Made by a program: the position numbers and the translations under genes. Positions 34,887-44,431 of a stretch of 64,000 nucleotides of DNA are shown here, in pieces. The notes beneath the pieces are model-generated. The model did not search any database. It had not been told where the DNA came from and saw only the letters and a list, made by a program, of their open reading frames with translations. Every line of letters starts with the position of its first letter. Within the stretch, counting starts at the first letter, position 1. The DNA is from Chitinophagales bacterium (GTDB taxonomy: Bacteria; Bacteroidota; Bacteroidia; Chitinophagales; Chitinophagaceae), in the NCBI GenBank assembly GCA_017303855.1, contig JAFLBL010000016.1, positions 25,674-89,673 on the forward strand, written 5' to 3'.

Positions 34887-34937
34887 AATAATCGCTTTGC
34901 ATGTGTACATTGTCGGCAGCCAACAACATGACCCCAA

Positions 34938-35022
34938 TGACCCTCTGCCACCCTGTAAGGGTGCGTTGTCGGTAACAAACAAACCATACGCAATGACTCT
35001 CTGCCACCCTGTAGGGGTGCTT
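34938..35022 (+). repeat. Two short hairpin repeats (CACCCTGTARGGGTG)
   Basis: CAATGACCCTCTGCCACCC and CAATGACTCTCTGCCACCC begin two ~55-bp direct repeats, each with a CACCCTGTAAGGGTG-type stem. They lie between R2 copies A and B. Confidence 0.7.
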
Positions 35023-35046
35023 TGTTGGTTAATAACGGATTTCACA

Positions 35047-35312
35047 CCTGCCGGCAGTGTTTCACACATAGGAACATAGGTACATAGATTACATAGAATA
35101 CAAAGCAAAAGGTTCAGCGGGTTGAGGCTCGTGGCAGTGCGGAGGTTAAGTTCACATAGTTATCACCTGCGGTGATGTGATCGGCATAAATGGAGTAATT
35201 ATTTTACTGTTCAAAAAACCTGCATTTAGCAAGGCCCAACTTAAAACACATGCATCCTTTGAACGTCCAATGAAAATTGAGCATTGAGCGTTGAGTTTTG
35301 AACATTTTCTTC
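35047..35312 (+). repeat. R2 repeat copy B
   Basis: Repeats the order of copy A: CCTGCCGGCAG, the CATAGGAA 8-mers, the TTCACAT...GATGTGA palindrome (35151-35180) and ATTGAGC/GTTGAGT 7-mers. The stretch between palindrome and 7-mers is diverged. Confidence 0.75.
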
Positions 35313-35362
35313 ATTCGTATATACTTTCCGGAATCCGATTCTTAATTGCTTTCAATAAAAAA

Positions 35363-35388
35363 CAGCCTCCGGAAAAAACCGGAGGCTG
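35363..35388 (-). terminator. Terminator of the ECF sigma factor gene
   Basis: Perfect 10-bp stem CAGCCTCCGG/CCGGAGGCTG (35363-35372 with 35379-35388), followed on the minus strand by TTTTTTATTG. It is 210 bp after the sigma stop. Confidence 0.8.
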
Positions 35389-35597
35389 CTCAATTTGGTG
35401 TCATTCTGCACCAGCCTTTCCATGGTAACAACAGGCCTGAAGAACTGTAGAAATCAGTACTGTAAACCGGGGTACCGCGACCGGGAAATAGCTTCCGCAA
35501 CCAGCGAAGACATTGCACGGACCGGATACCTGTACGGTCGGAGATGCAGAATGACAAAACCTTGGTCTTTCAAAAAATGTAAAGACGGAGGCCAATA

Positions 35598-36179
35598 TTA
35601 TAATGCGATCTGTTTTTGGGTCATCAGCTTGCGTAAGTTAATCAATCCGTAACGCATTCTTCCCAACGCGGTGTTAATGCTGCAGTTGGTGGCGGCGGCG
35701 ATTTCCTTAAAGCTCATATCCGCATAGTGACGCAGGATAATCACTTCGCGCTGATCTTCGGGCAGACTCTGCAGCATATCGCGTACGCGGTCATGGCTCT
35801 GCCTTTTCATCAGGGTTACTTCCGCACTGTCTTCAGAGAAGTTCAGTACTTCAAAAATATCTTTGTCTTCACCATTGCGGATCGTGGGGGTACGCTTCAC
35901 TTTACGGAAATGATCCACACAAAGATTGTGGGCAATCCGCATGGCCCAGGGCAGGAATTTTCCTTCCTCGGTATAACGGCCGCCACGCATAGTGTCGATA
36001 ATCCGGATAAATGCGTCCTGGAAGATGTCTTCGGCCAGGTATTTGTCTTTTACCAGGAACAGGATGGATGTGTACAGTTTGTCCTTATGACGCAGTACTA
36101 AGGCCTCTAAGGCACTGAGATTGCCGTCCTGGAACAGGTGGATCAGTTCGTGATCGGTTTTTTTTGCTAAAGCTTTCAT
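35598..36179 (-). CDS. ECF-type RNA polymerase sigma factor
   Basis: 193 residues of sigma-70 family, group 4. Region 2 is DIFQDAFIRIIDTMRGGRYTEEGKFLPW and AMRIAHNLCVDHFRK (promoter -10 contact). Region 4 is LPEDQREVIILRHYADMSFKEIAAATNCS, a helix-turn-helix for -35 contact. No anti-sigma gene is adjacent, so control of it is not visible. The start ATG at 36179 (MKALAKKTDHELIHLFQDGN) is typical of the family. It is divergent from uvrA with 283 bp between starts. A 210-bp trailer leads to its terminator. Confidence 0.9.
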   Translation of the reverse strand: MKALAKKTDHELIHLFQDGNLSALEALVLRHKDKLYTSILFLVKDKYLAEDIFQDAFIRIIDTMRGGRYTEEGKFLPWAMRIAHNLCVDHFRKVKRTPTIRNGEDKDIFEVLNFSEDSAEVTLMKRQSHDRVRDMLQSLPEDQREVIILRHYADMSFKEIAAATNCSINTALGRMRYGLINLRKLMTQKQIAL

Positions 36180-36462
36180 AACTCCTACAGTTTTTGGTTT
36201 TTTTCCGCATGCAACTGCACGCAGAGAAATTGGATATTGGAAACAGTAAAAAAAAGTCGGTTAAAAAAAAGTGTAGATGTTATGCAATAGGCGGTGTGAG
36301 TTTTGGGTTATTCATATGTTGGATATTGTGATATAAAAATAGGTCATTTCAGGAAATTGCCAAACATTTGTAGCCGAAATACGTAGTACTTGTGCTAACG
36401 AAATGTTAATGATTTTGGCTGAAACCCGCGAGGGTCAAGGCTTTACCAATCCTGAGACCATA

Positions 36463-39411
36463 ATGGACCGTACAATAAAAGGGAAGAATCCCGCCAAAGC
36501 CCGGACCGTAATTTCCGCAGAAAATATCCTTATCCGGGGTGCCCGGGTACATAATCTGAAAAATGTGACCGTGGAAATACCACGGAATAAACTCATTGTC
36601 GTGACCGGTGTGTCCGGTTCCGGTAAATCATCTCTGACCATTGATACACTTTATGCCGAAGGGCAGCGCCGCTATGCGGAAAGCCTGAGTGCCTATGCCC
36701 GGCAGTTTCTCAACCGCATGAATAAGCCGGATGTGGATATGATCAAGGGCCTATGCCCGGCTATTGCCATCGAACAGAAAGTGAGTACCCGCACACCCCG
36801 CAGTACGGTCGGCAGCATGACGGAAATTTATGAATACCTGCGGTTGCTTTTTGCAAGGGTGGGTAAAACGATTTCACCCGTATCCGGACGTGTGGTAAAA
36901 AAAGACGATGTCACGGATGTGGTAAACGCAATTCGTTCACTGAAACCCGGTGACAAGGCATTTATTCTCGCGCTGTTTAAAAAGCACAAGAACCGGGATA
37001 TAAAGGAAGAACTGAATATCCTGGTACAAAAAGGATTTTCGCGGGTGTATGCACAACAAACAACAGACAACGGACAAGCCGGAACCGTGTACAGCATTGA
37101 AGACCTGCTGGAACTGCAGGATAAAGAGCTGAAGAAAAAAAATATCACGCATATTCTTATCGACCGGCTCGTGGCGAAAGAGGAATTTGATGAAGACGAT
37201 TTACACAGGATGGCCGATTCCGTTGGCACCGCGTTTTATGAAGGTGAGGGCGACGTCTACCTCCAGGTCTCTCCCGACTCCCGACTCCAGACTTCCGACT
37301 CCCGACTCCCGACTTCCGACTCCCGACTCCCGACTTCCGACTCCCGACTCCCGACTCCCGACTCCCGACTCTCCACTCTCCACTCTCTTCTCCATTTCAA
37401 CAACCGCTTCGAACTCGATGGCATGACGTTCGAAGAACCGGTGCCGAATTTATTTTCATTTAATAATCCTTTTGGTGCCTGTCCGGTTTGTGAAGGATTT
37501 TCGCAGGTACTGGGTATTGATCCGGACCTGGTAATTCCCGACAGGCGGCTGAGCGTATATGAAGGAGCTGTAGCGCCATGGAAAGGAGAGAAACTTGACT
37601 GGTGGCGCCAGAATTTTATTAAAGGCGCTAAGAAGTTTGATTTCCCCGTGCATAAACCGGTAGCGGATCTTACCGCGGCCCAGTATGCGCAGCTCTGGGA
37701 AGGCAGTCATGATGTATATGGCATTAAAGATTTTTTCAAAGATGTGGAGTCTCAGTTGTACAAAGTGCAGTACCGGGTATTGCTGAGCCGTTACCGGGGA
37801 CGTACGGAATGTACGGACTGTAAAGGCTTCCGCTTGCGCCGGGAAGCCCTGTATGTACAGGTAAACGGCATGCATATCGGCGAACTCAGTGCCATGCCCG
37901 TAAAGGATCTTAAAGCCTGGTTCAATACACTGGAACCGGTGCTTACGGCACAGGATAAAGACATTGCCAAACGCATCCTGCTGGAATTGCATAGCCGCCT
38001 GGATACGTTGATTAAAGTCGGATTGGGTTATCTCACGTTGAGCCGGCTGGCCAATACACTCAGTGGTGGTGAAAGTCAGCGGATCCAGCTGACCCGGAGC
38101 CTGGGGAGCAATCTCACCAATTCATTATATATTCTGGATGAGCCGTCGATCGGGCTGCATTCGCGCGATACGGCCAACCTGATAACCGTGTTGAAAGAAC
38201 TGCGTGATCTTGGTAATACCGTGGTGGTGGTGGAACATGATGAAATGATGATGCGGGAAGCGGATCATATCATTGATATGGGGCCGCTGGCCTCTCATCT
38301 CGGTGGCGAAGTAATTGCGGAAGGCGATTATGACGCCATCGTCAGTAACGCGATGAGTCTGACCGGGAAGTACCTCAACGGCACATTGAAAATTGAGCCG
38401 CCCAAAAATGTGCGTAAATGGAACCGCTCCATAACCGTGGAAGGCGCCCGGCATAATAATTTAAAAAATATCACGGTGGAATTTCCGCTGAATGTGTTGT
38501 GTGTGGTCAGCGGGGTCAGTGGCAGCGGGAAGACCACATTGGTTAAACAGATACTGTTGCCCGCCTTACGCAAGCTCAAGGGAGAGTTTGGCGATAAGGT
38601 CGGCTTTCATAAAGCCTTAACCGGCGATATAGATAGTATTGCCCAGGTGGAGATGGTGGATCAGCATCCAATTGGCAAATCATCAAGGAGTAATCCGGTC
38701 ACGTATATAAAGGCATGGGATGAAGTGAGGGATTTGTATGCGCGGCAGCCGTTGAGTAAGATGCGCGGTTTTCAGCCCAAGCATTTTTCCTTTAATGTGG
38801 ATGGAGGACGATGTGATACCTGCAAAGGTGAAGGCGAACAGGTGGTGGAGATGCAGTTCCTGGCCGATGTGCACCTGGTCTGCGAATCCTGTGGCGGAAA
38901 AAAATTCAAGGAAGAAGTTCTGGAAGTGAAGTACCACGATAAGAGTATTTACGAAGTGCTGGAAATGAGCGTGGATGAAGCCATCCAATTCTTCTCGGCA
39001 GACGGGGGGGCGATAGCCCGCGCATTACAGCCGTTGAGTGATGTGGGGCTGGGCTATGTGAAACTGGGACAATCGTCGGATACTTTGTCCGGCGGAGAAG
39101 CGCAGCGGGTAAAACTGGCGTCGTTCCTGGGCAAAGGAAGAGCGGGAAATAAGCTCCTGTTTATTTTTGACGAGCCAACTACCGGTTTGCATTTTAACGA
39201 CATTAATAAGCTTCTGGCGTCGTTTAACGCGTTGATAGAGCAGGGGCACTCCATTCTTGTAATAGAACATAATACAGATGTGATCCGTTCGGCCGATTGG
39301 GTGATTGACCTTGGGCCCGAAGCCGGTGAAGGGGGAGGAGAGCTGGTTTTTGCGGGTCCGCCGGCCGCGTTGAAAAAAGCAAAAAACAGTCATACCGCCC
39401 GGTACCTGTAA
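36463..39411 (+). CDS. uvrA: UvrA excinuclease subunit A with an in-frame heptamer-encoded insert
   Basis: 982 residues from the ATG at 36463 (a longer start at 36403 cannot be excluded). Two ABC ATPase units: Walker A GVSGSGKSS and GVSGSGKTT; signatures LSGGESQRIQL and LSGGEAQRVKL; Walker B ILDEPSIGLH and IFDEPTTGLH. The C-terminal zinc module is CDTCKGEGEQ... and CESCGGKKF. The first domain has CPVCEGF and CTDCKGF; the CxxC pair that E. coli UvrA carries just before this module is not seen here. UvrA finds damaged DNA in nucleotide excision repair. Residues about 272-308 are a heptamer-encoded tract of type DSRLPTP, placed between the signature domain and the first zinc module. It is probably a surface loop, but its effect is unknown. 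Confidence 0.93.
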   Translation: MDRTIKGKNPAKARTVISAENILIRGARVHNLKNVTVEIPRNKLIVVTGVSGSGKSSLTIDTLYAEGQRRYAESLSAYARQFLNRMNKPDVDMIKGLCPAIAIEQKVSTRTPRSTVGSMTEIYEYLRLLFARVGKTISPVSGRVVKKDDVTDVVNAIRSLKPGDKAFILALFKKHKNRDIKEELNILVQKGFSRVYAQQTTDNGQAGTVYSIEDLLELQDKELKKKNITHILIDRLVAKEEFDEDDLHRMADSVGTAFYEGEGDVYLQVSPDSRLQTSDSRLPTSDSRLPTSDSRLPTPDSRLSTLHSLLHFNNRFELDGMTFEEPVPNLFSFNNPFGACPVCEGFSQVLGIDPDLVIPDRRLSVYEGAVAPWKGEKLDWWRQNFIKGAKKFDFPVHKPVADLTAAQYAQLWEGSHDVYGIKDFFKDVESQLYKVQYRVLLSRYRGRTECTDCKGFRLRREALYVQVNGMHIGELSAMPVKDLKAWFNTLEPVLTAQDKDIAKRILLELHSRLDTLIKVGLGYLTLSRLANTLSGGESQRIQLTRSLGSNLTNSLYILDEPSIGLHSRDTANLITVLKELRDLGNTVVVVEHDEMMMREADHIIDMGPLASHLGGEVIAEGDYDAIVSNAMSLTGKYLNGTLKIEPPKNVRKWNRSITVEGARHNNLKNITVEFPLNVLCVVSGVSGSGKTTLVKQILLPALRKLKGEFGDKVGFHKALTGDIDSIAQVEMVDQHPIGKSSRSNPVTYIKAWDEVRDLYARQPLSKMRGFQPKHFSFNVDGGRCDTCKGEGEQVVEMQFLADVHLVCESCGGKKFKEEVLEVKYHDKSIYEVLEMSVDEAIQFFSADGGAIARALQPLSDVGLGYVKLGQSSDTLSGGEAQRVKLASFLGKGRAGNKLLFIFDEPTTGLHFNDINKLLASFNALIEQGHSILVIEHNTDVIRSADWVIDLGPEAGEGGGELVFAGPPAALKKAKNSHTARYL
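37276..37387. repeat. Heptamer array inside uvrA
   Basis: Sixteen gapless 7-bp units: thirteen GACTYCM (mostly GACTCCC), then GACTCTC and CACTCTC twice. A 21-nt period gives the 7-residue peptide repeat DSRLPTP. Adding or losing a single unit shifts the frame; three units are frame-neutral. Confidence 0.9.
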
Positions 39412-39799
39412 GTAATTTCCATATTCCGGAAATCGGGACGGTAAAACTAAAGGTAAACCCTTATATATAGCTGAAAACCGCTATGGGTAAGGGTTTCGTA
39501 AGAATACGCATCAGTGTATTTGCTTAAATTTTTTTAGTTAAAATCTTGCAGTTACGGAAATGGCCGTATATCTTTACCGTCACTTTACGACGTGAATTTC
39601 CGACTACGCGAAAGTATCAATCCCCAGATCCTCTCGAAATCCCTACCCCAAATCCTCGCTGAACGACCGCAGTAAATCAGACTACGGATCAATACGTATA
39701 AATAGCTACCAATTTCCTGGCGATGACAATAATGTCGCAGCCCGATGCAGAACCATTATTTCGAACCTTATTTTTTTTAAAGCTTAAAAACACTGAAGC
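39412..39799. other. 388-bp gap between uvrA and the first T9SS gene
   Basis: Contains a hairpin (see separate entry), then AT-rich leader DNA. ACGGTA/TACCGT occurs at 39438 and 39575. No gene or clear promoter is seen. Confidence 0.6.
39455..39496 (+). terminator. Hairpin after uvrA, possible terminator
   Basis: Stem AAACCCTTA/TAAGGGTTT (39455-39463 with 39488-39496), with an inner TATAGC/GCTATG pairing. It has no T-run on the plus strand, so the terminator call is weak. Confidence 0.4.
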
Positions 39800-41929
39800 A
39801 TGAAAAAGAATTTACAAATTGGTAAAAAAATCGCGTTGACACTGGCCCTGTTTCTGACGGTGGCGGTGGTAAATGCGCAAACAAGAACTGCCTCCGTTAC
39901 CGGTATATGGAGTAATACGGCTACCTGGGGTGGAGCATCTGTACCAACATCAATAAATGATGTTGTTATTAATAATGGCATCACTGTAACTGTTGATGTG
40001 GCTTTAGCTGAATGTAACAGCCTTACATTCGGAAGCACATCTGGAACAATCACTGTAAATGCAACAAGGGCGCTTGCTGTTACAGGTGCGATAACATTGC
40101 AGAACACAACCGGTAGCAATACCGCAGCGACACTTGCTGGCGCAGGTTCTATCAGTTGTGCATCAATTGTTGTTGGAGGAAATGTAACAGCTGTAACAGC
40201 CGACAGAACTACAACTCTTACTTCAACGGTTTCCAATTTAACAGTTAATGGGAACATAAGTATTAATGGAGAAGATAATGTTAACAGGGAGAATGACGCT
40301 ATATTCAATCTAAATTCGGGTGCCCTTGGAATTTCCGGTACAATTACACTTGATAGTGACATCGATGATAATGATGCAATTGCATCATTTAGAATGGATA
40401 ATGGCACTAGCAATGGTGTACTAAACCTAACTGCGGCAACACCTTTTGTTCTTACTGGTTTAGGAACTGAATCTATTAGTTTTGGTGGAGCTGGAGATCT
40501 GGCTACCGTTAACTACTCAGGTGCAGCCCAAACTGTAACTAATGCAGCAACATATCGTTATTTAATCCTGTCCGGAAGCGGAGTGAAAACAACAAATGGT
40601 GTGCAAGTCAATGATAAACTTTCTCTACAAGGCACTGCAACAGTTGGGAATACTATAACTTACAATACTGCTATCCTTGAGTATAAAGGTTCAGCCCCTC
40701 AGTCAACATCAAATTTTGAATTTCTTACTGGCAGTGCAGATCTTGATGAAGTTATTATTGATAACCCATCTGGCGTTACACTTTCTTCCGCAAGAACACT
40801 TGATGGAATTCTTAACCTTACAAATGGTTATCTAACAACAACGGCAACTGAATTACTTACACTTTCTACTAGCGGATCAGCAACAACAGCTAATGGTGCA
40901 TTTGTAAATGGTCCTTTAGCTAAATCCACAAACACTACTGCTTCATTCTCATTCCCCGTTGGTGCGGTTGGTCGCGGAATCAGGGCGGTATCAGTAACGC
41001 CAACAGCAAATACGGCTACAACGTATACTGCAAGGTTTAATAATGCAAATCCGCGTTCACTGGCAAATGGCGGTGTATTAGGTGCATTGCAGCAAATCAG
41101 TGTGTGTGAGTACTGGAATGTTGATCGTTCAACAGGTGGGGCAAATGCTTCAGTAACACTCTCGTGGTTAGCCAGTGGTTCCAATTGTGGTTCTAATTCA
41201 TGGGGTTATGTTACGGATCTTACCCAGTTAACAGTTGCACGTCATGACGGTACCGGCTGGACCAATGCAGGTCGTGCTTCAACTACGGGAACTGCACTAG
41301 CTGGCGGGACCATTGTTTCAAATACAGTTACTGCTTTCAGCCCCTTTACTTTAGCTTCTACCAGTTTTACGGCGAATCCGTTACCAGTTGCATTCAGTAA
41401 CGTAAAAGCCTTTGAAAAGGGGACAGGGGTTCAGGTTGAATGGACAAACCTCACTGAGTCTGATATTTCCGGTTATGTAATCGAACGTTCTGCCAATGGT
41501 ATCGACTTTACTGCAATCGGACAGGTAGCACCCCGCAGCAACCAGGCTGATAAAGCCAGCTATGTATACAATGACCTGGCACCGCTTAATGGCACTAACT
41601 TCTATCGGGTGAAAGCGATGGAACTGGCTGGTAAATCTATTTATACCAAATCACTCCGGGTGGATATGGGTCGTACCGTAAAAGGAGTTAGTCTCTATCC
41701 GAACCCCGTAAAAGGTTCCGATATTACCGTTGCTTTCACTGCCGGTAAAGGGCTCTACACGATGAGTGTACTGAATACGGCTGGCCAGGTTGTTTACAGA
41801 CAACAGCTGAATCATGCCGGTGGTACCGTAGCCCAGCAGGTTAGCCTGCCTTCACTGAAAGCCGGTATGTACAATGTGCTGGTGAGTGGCGATAATTTCA
41901 AAGAGACGAAAATGTTCGTGATTCAATAA
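39800..41929 (+). CDS. Secreted T9SS cargo protein, beta-rich (709 residues)
   Basis: Signal peptide (MKKNLQIGKKIALTLALFLTVAVVNAQ), then a long Thr/Ser/Asn-rich beta-helix-like region to about residue 510. A linker follows with a fibronectin-like segment (VEWTNLTESDISGYVIERSANGIDF), and then the type A T9SS C-terminal sorting domain (VSLYPNPVKGSDITVAFTAGKGLYTMSVLNTAGQVVY ... MYNVLVSGDNFKETKMFVIQ). The tail should direct it across the outer membrane to the cell surface. No catalytic motif is visible; adhesin or surface-layer roles are possible. It resembles the gene at 44432-47215 in plan, and a strong terminator follows it. Confidence 0.88.
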   Translation: MKKNLQIGKKIALTLALFLTVAVVNAQTRTASVTGIWSNTATWGGASVPTSINDVVINNGITVTVDVALAECNSLTFGSTSGTITVNATRALAVTGAITLQNTTGSNTAATLAGAGSISCASIVVGGNVTAVTADRTTTLTSTVSNLTVNGNISINGEDNVNRENDAIFNLNSGALGISGTITLDSDIDDNDAIASFRMDNGTSNGVLNLTAATPFVLTGLGTESISFGGAGDLATVNYSGAAQTVTNAATYRYLILSGSGVKTTNGVQVNDKLSLQGTATVGNTITYNTAILEYKGSAPQSTSNFEFLTGSADLDEVIIDNPSGVTLSSARTLDGILNLTNGYLTTTATELLTLSTSGSATTANGAFVNGPLAKSTNTTASFSFPVGAVGRGIRAVSVTPTANTATTYTARFNNANPRSLANGGVLGALQQISVCEYWNVDRSTGGANASVTLSWLASGSNCGSNSWGYVTDLTQLTVARHDGTGWTNAGRASTTGTALAGGTIVSNTVTAFSPFTLASTSFTANPLPVAFSNVKAFEKGTGVQVEWTNLTESDISGYVIERSANGIDFTAIGQVAPRSNQADKASYVYNDLAPLNGTNFYRVKAMELAGKSIYTKSLRVDMGRTVKGVSLYPNPVKGSDITVAFTAGKGLYTMSVLNTAGQVVYRQQLNHAGGTVAQQVSLPSLKAGMYNVLVSGDNFKETKMFVIQ

Positions 41930-41955
41930 GCGATAACACAAAAACCACAACGAAT

Positions 41956-41987
41956 AAAGGGTTGTACCAACGGGTACAACCCTTTTT
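41956..41987 (+). terminator. Rho-independent terminator of the T9SS gene
   Basis: 13-bp perfect stem AAAGGGTTGTACC/GGTACAACCCTTT (41956-41968 with 41973-41985) with loop AACG and a final T-run. Confidence 0.9.
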
Positions 41988-42067
41988 CATGCGCAGGGAA
42001 TGAGCAGTTGTTCTGGCATCCATCCAGGATCAACCCGGTTGCCCGGTCTGTGCCTGGTACAGCGGCG

Positions 42068-44005
42068 TTACCGCCTGATAATAAGTTTTTCCTGCAATAA
42101 CTGCCCGTCCGTTGTCTGCAACGTCAGAATATACATGGCGGAGGAAAGCTGACTGCAATCCATGGTCAGACTGCTTTTGCCGGCCGGCAGACTGCTGATC
42201 ATTTGTTTTACAATAGTGCCTTTCATATCGGTGAGGGTTAACCGGACATTCCCGCTTTTCTCCAGGCTGAGGGAAACGGTGACATTGTTTACGGCCGGGT
42301 TGGGAAATACGCGGAAATCACTGCCTGTTTGCGCCTGATTAAAAAAGATCACTTTGCTGTAACTGTTCTTGCCGTCTTTATCTGTTAACTGTAACCTGTA
42401 ATATATTCTCCCTGCTGTATGGTTTGAATGAAGCGCATCGGTGAACCGGTACTCATTGCGTGTTGCGGCACCACGGGCATCCACTTTACCGATCGTGCTG
42501 AATTGCAAGCCGTCAAAACTTCGCTGGATGGAATAATGACTGAAACCGGTTTCCTGTTCAGTTACCCATTGCAGCTGCGTCTGCCCGTTTGCCAATGTGC
42601 CATTGAATTGTAACAGCGTAACGGGTAACACCACATTATAACTGTTTATTTTCCATAAGTCGTTCAAAATGCCAGAAGTGCTGTCGTCATATCCGTATCC
42701 ACCAAATAACCAAAGATTGCCCGTTTGGTCAGTCCATGAAACACTCCCTTGTCTTGCACCGGTTTTGTTTGTAAGACTGGGTTGCCCCTGAATTCCGTAA
42801 ATACCTTTCTGATCAATTTTATTATCCCCCTTAACCCAGGTCCATGTGTTGGTAAAAGGACTGAATTTCCAGAAATCATTTAGATATCCTTCTATATTAC
42901 TTCCATCATAGCCATAACCTCCAAATAACCATAATTCTCCGTTGGGGTCAGTCCATGAACTGCTGATGTATCGTGCTCCTGGTGTATTTGAAATGCTGCC
43001 TGTACCTTGTATCCCATATACTGGAGCCTGATTTATTGTATTATGCCCACTTATCCATGTCCACAAATTGGTAGTAGGATTGTATTTCCATAAATCACTA
43101 AGATTTCCGCCATTTATTGCGTCATAACCATATCCTCCAAAAAGCCAGAAGTTACCATCCGCATCAGCCCAGGAAGTGGATACGTAACGAGCTCCGGGTT
43201 TATTACCGGAAGAAGACACCCCCTTGGTTCCGAAAACGGCTGTTCTTTCAATAGCATTATCGCCGCTTATCCAGGTCCATTTGTTTGTAGAAGGGTTGTA
43301 GCGCCAAAGATCATTCAATAGACCAGTTTCACTACTATTATACCCATATCCTCCATATAGCCATAAATATCCATTTGCGTCGGTCCAGGTATTACTGCCA
43401 TACCTGGCTCCAGGTTTGTTATTGTTGTGTTCATTACCTTTAACTCCATAGGAGCCTTTTACATCGATTGTATTATCCCCTTTAATCCAGGTCCAGTTAT
43501 TTGTAGCCGGATTGTACATCCACAGGGCATTCAGAAATCCGAATGAGTTGTCAGTATATCCAAAACCGCCGAACATCCAGAGGTTTCCATTCATGTCTGT
43601 CCAGGAAACACTGGCATATGTAGCTCCGGGTTTATTAGCAGCATTGCTGTTGCCCTGGGTTCCATAAACTGAATATTGTTGGACACTGCTGTCGCCTTTT
43701 ACCCAGGTCCATTTATTGGTGCCGATATCAAACTTCCATAAATCATTAAGATAACCCAGTTCGCTATTGCTGTTGCCCATACCTCCAAACATCCATAGGT
43801 TACCGGATTTATCACTCCATGTAATGGCAGAAGTACGTGAACCAGGTTTATTAATGCTGGAAGGGACACCTTTTGTGCCATATATTCCCATGATGTCAAT
43901 GCTGTGATCGCCTTTCATCCACGTCCACGGTGTGGAGGGATCTATCTGTGCGCCTGACCGGAATGCCAGCAGGGCAAATGCGATGAAGAAGAGGATGGTC
44001 TTCAT
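42068..44005 (-). CDS. Kelch-repeat T9SS cargo protein with six 72-residue repeats
   Basis: 645 residues from the ATG at 44005, which starts the signal peptide MKTILFFIAFALLAFRSGAQ. Six near-identical repeats of about 72 residues follow, each WTW.KGD...YGxxG...NKPGAR...SW.D..GNLWLFGGYGY...LNDLWKYNP.TN. A fibronectin-like segment (LQWVTEQETGFSHYSIQRSFDGLQF) and a type A T9SS sorting tail (FRVFPNPAVNNVTVSLSLEKSG...LLQEKLIIRR) close the protein. Kelch blades form beta-propellers; six blades is a usual size. Function unknown. The longer frame from 44053 would add residues before the signal peptide and is rejected. Confidence 0.9.
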   Translation of the reverse strand: MKTILFFIAFALLAFRSGAQIDPSTPWTWMKGDHSIDIMGIYGTKGVPSSINKPGSRTSAITWSDKSGNLWMFGGMGNSNSELGYLNDLWKFDIGTNKWTWVKGDSSVQQYSVYGTQGNSNAANKPGATYASVSWTDMNGNLWMFGGFGYTDNSFGFLNALWMYNPATNNWTWIKGDNTIDVKGSYGVKGNEHNNNKPGARYGSNTWTDANGYLWLYGGYGYNSSETGLLNDLWRYNPSTNKWTWISGDNAIERTAVFGTKGVSSSGNKPGARYVSTSWADADGNFWLFGGYGYDAINGGNLSDLWKYNPTTNLWTWISGHNTINQAPVYGIQGTGSISNTPGARYISSSWTDPNGELWLFGGYGYDGSNIEGYLNDFWKFSPFTNTWTWVKGDNKIDQKGIYGIQGQPSLTNKTGARQGSVSWTDQTGNLWLFGGYGYDDSTSGILNDLWKINSYNVVLPVTLLQFNGTLANGQTQLQWVTEQETGFSHYSIQRSFDGLQFSTIGKVDARGAATRNEYRFTDALHSNHTAGRIYYRLQLTDKDGKNSYSKVIFFNQAQTGSDFRVFPNPAVNNVTVSLSLEKSGNVRLTLTDMKGTIVKQMISSLPAGKSSLTMDCSQLSSAMYILTLQTTDGQLLQEKLIIRR

Positions 44006-44028
44006 AAAGGATGGATTTGGATGCAGAA

Positions 44029-44036
44029 CAAACTTA
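44029..44036 (-). promoter_or_regulatory. Likely -7 box of the Kelch gene
   Basis: TAAGTTTG on the minus strand fits TAnnTTTG; TTTG lies 14 bp further upstream, shorter than the usual 17-23 bp. It is 23 bp before the chosen start. Confidence 0.45.
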
Positions 44037-44053
44037 CACGCGTGTATCACCAA

Positions 44054-44431
44054 AACCTATGAAGTCCAACAGTATTATTTTGATTTATGGGTTAGTACTT
44101 ACGGTACTTACTGGTTAACCAATGTAAATAAATCAGGGCCGGTTGTGCGTGACGGACGACAAAACTACGTAAGCCGGTTTTCCGTTGTGGTGAATATTCT
44201 TTTTTTTCGGTAAAAAAATAAGTATAACGGTAAAGTGTATACGATAAAATACGTTATAGAAAATAAGTGTTCAGGTTGTTTTACGGTATGGATTTTCGTG
44301 CTTTTACCAGTACGGAAAGGAAAAAATACGGCTGATCCGGTTTTTTTAGGGCAAAACCATTAGTATTCGTGTAGCTATAAATAGTATTGCACTTAGTAAC
44401 CGTTAAGGGTTACTGATTAATTCCCGTACCA
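44054..44431. other. 380-bp divergent gap between Kelch and T9SS genes
   Basis: AT-rich leader DNA. ACGGTA occurs at 44101, 44227 and 44283 on the plus strand. No gene or terminator is seen. Confidence 0.55.

Larger units (their letters stand above)
34603..35597. other. 1-kb gene-free stretch filled with repeats (R2 block)
   Basis: Holds two copies of repeat R2, two short CACCCTGTARGGGTG hairpins between them, and the terminator of the sigma factor gene. The 230 bp on the right (35363-35597) hold the terminator and the sigma-gene trailer; nothing else is evident. Confidence 0.7.

Noticed and set aside
35401..35595. Small cysteine-containing gene after the sigma factor
   Set aside because: It would need a TTG start, has no ribosome binding site and no recognisable domain; treated as trailer.
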